From assembly GCA_031278965.1 (NCBI GenBank), contig JAITJJ010000072.1:1-5274 (forward strand): a DNA stretch of 5,274 bases, written 5' to 3'. Below, in pieces: positions 5,257 through 5,274 of the stretch; the first letter of the stretch is position 1, and every line of letters starts with the position of its first letter. The notes beneath the pieces are model-generated. The model saw nothing but the letters and a program-made list of their open reading frames with translations, made no database searches and was not told where the DNA came from. The position numbers were made by a program, and so were the translations under genes. Source of the DNA: Deferribacteraceae bacterium (lineage in GTDB: Bacteria > Chrysiogenota > Deferribacteres > Deferribacterales > JAISNW01).

Positions 5257-5274
5257 ATGATAATTCAGAATTCA
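5257..5274 (+). CDS. Possible start of a rightward gene, cut by the window edge
   Basis: An ATG at 5257 is preceded by GAAGG (5245-5249) with a 7-nt gap, a good ribosome site. It reads MIIQNS and remains open to the edge. Six codons cannot identify a product. The large gap upstream of hom and the palindromes before this ATG fit a divergent gene here, but it may equally be a chance ATG. Confidence 0.3.

Noticed and set aside
1..5274. CRISPR arrays, tRNA or rRNA genes.
   Set aside because: There are no spaced direct repeats, and no tRNA cloverleaf or rRNA segments were noticed on either strand.

Overview
This window looks like an ordinary chromosomal segment from a flagellated, probably Gram-negative bacterium with moderate GC content. 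It carries a type III export gate gene (fliR), a minimal Fe-S cluster assembly operon with its own Rrf2-type regulator, and a homoserine dehydrogenase. I cannot name the organism from sequence alone. The minimal iscR / nifS / nifU layout, without hscBA, fdx or iscA next to it, suggests an anaerobic or microaerophilic lineage (for example Deferribacterota- or Desulfobacterota-like), but this is a low-confidence inference.

Layout. Positions 1-421 (minus strand) hold the N-terminal part of an IS30-family transposase that runs off the left edge. It has an in-frame TAA near its N-terminus and no usable upstream ATG, so it looks like a decayed element. fliR follows at 552-1334 (+), with only about 130 bp between it and the transposase remnant and no fliQ or flhB beside it. 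A convergent Rrf2/IscR-like regulator (1345-1809, -) ends 10 bp from the fliR stop. It is divergent from nifS-nifU (1946-3121 and 3123-3566, +), and the 136-bp region between them holds two completely overlapping, opposed sigma-70-like promoters beside a perfect 11-bp inverted repeat. A homoserine dehydrogenase with an ACT domain (3671-4975, -) converges on nifU, with a perfect 10-bp hairpin between the two stops. The last 300 bp hold the hom promoter and small palindromes, and possibly the first codons of a rightward gene at 5257.

How the genes work together. The NifS-like cysteine desulfurase takes sulfur from cysteine and passes it through Cys324 to the NifU/IscU-type scaffold (Cys35, Asp37, Cys60, Cys104), where Fe-S clusters are built. 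The divergent regulator has three cysteines in the cluster-binding region and probably senses cluster supply, controlling both itself and nifSU through the shared promoter region. fliR (flagellar export) and hom (threonine/methionine/isoleucine branch of the aspartate pathway) appear functionally unrelated to it.

I found no convincing undescribed system. The observations most worth a second look are the shared divergent promoter and inverted repeat, the unlisted IS30 pseudogene next to an isolated fliR, and the regulator's unusual cysteine spacing without the usual histidine ligand.
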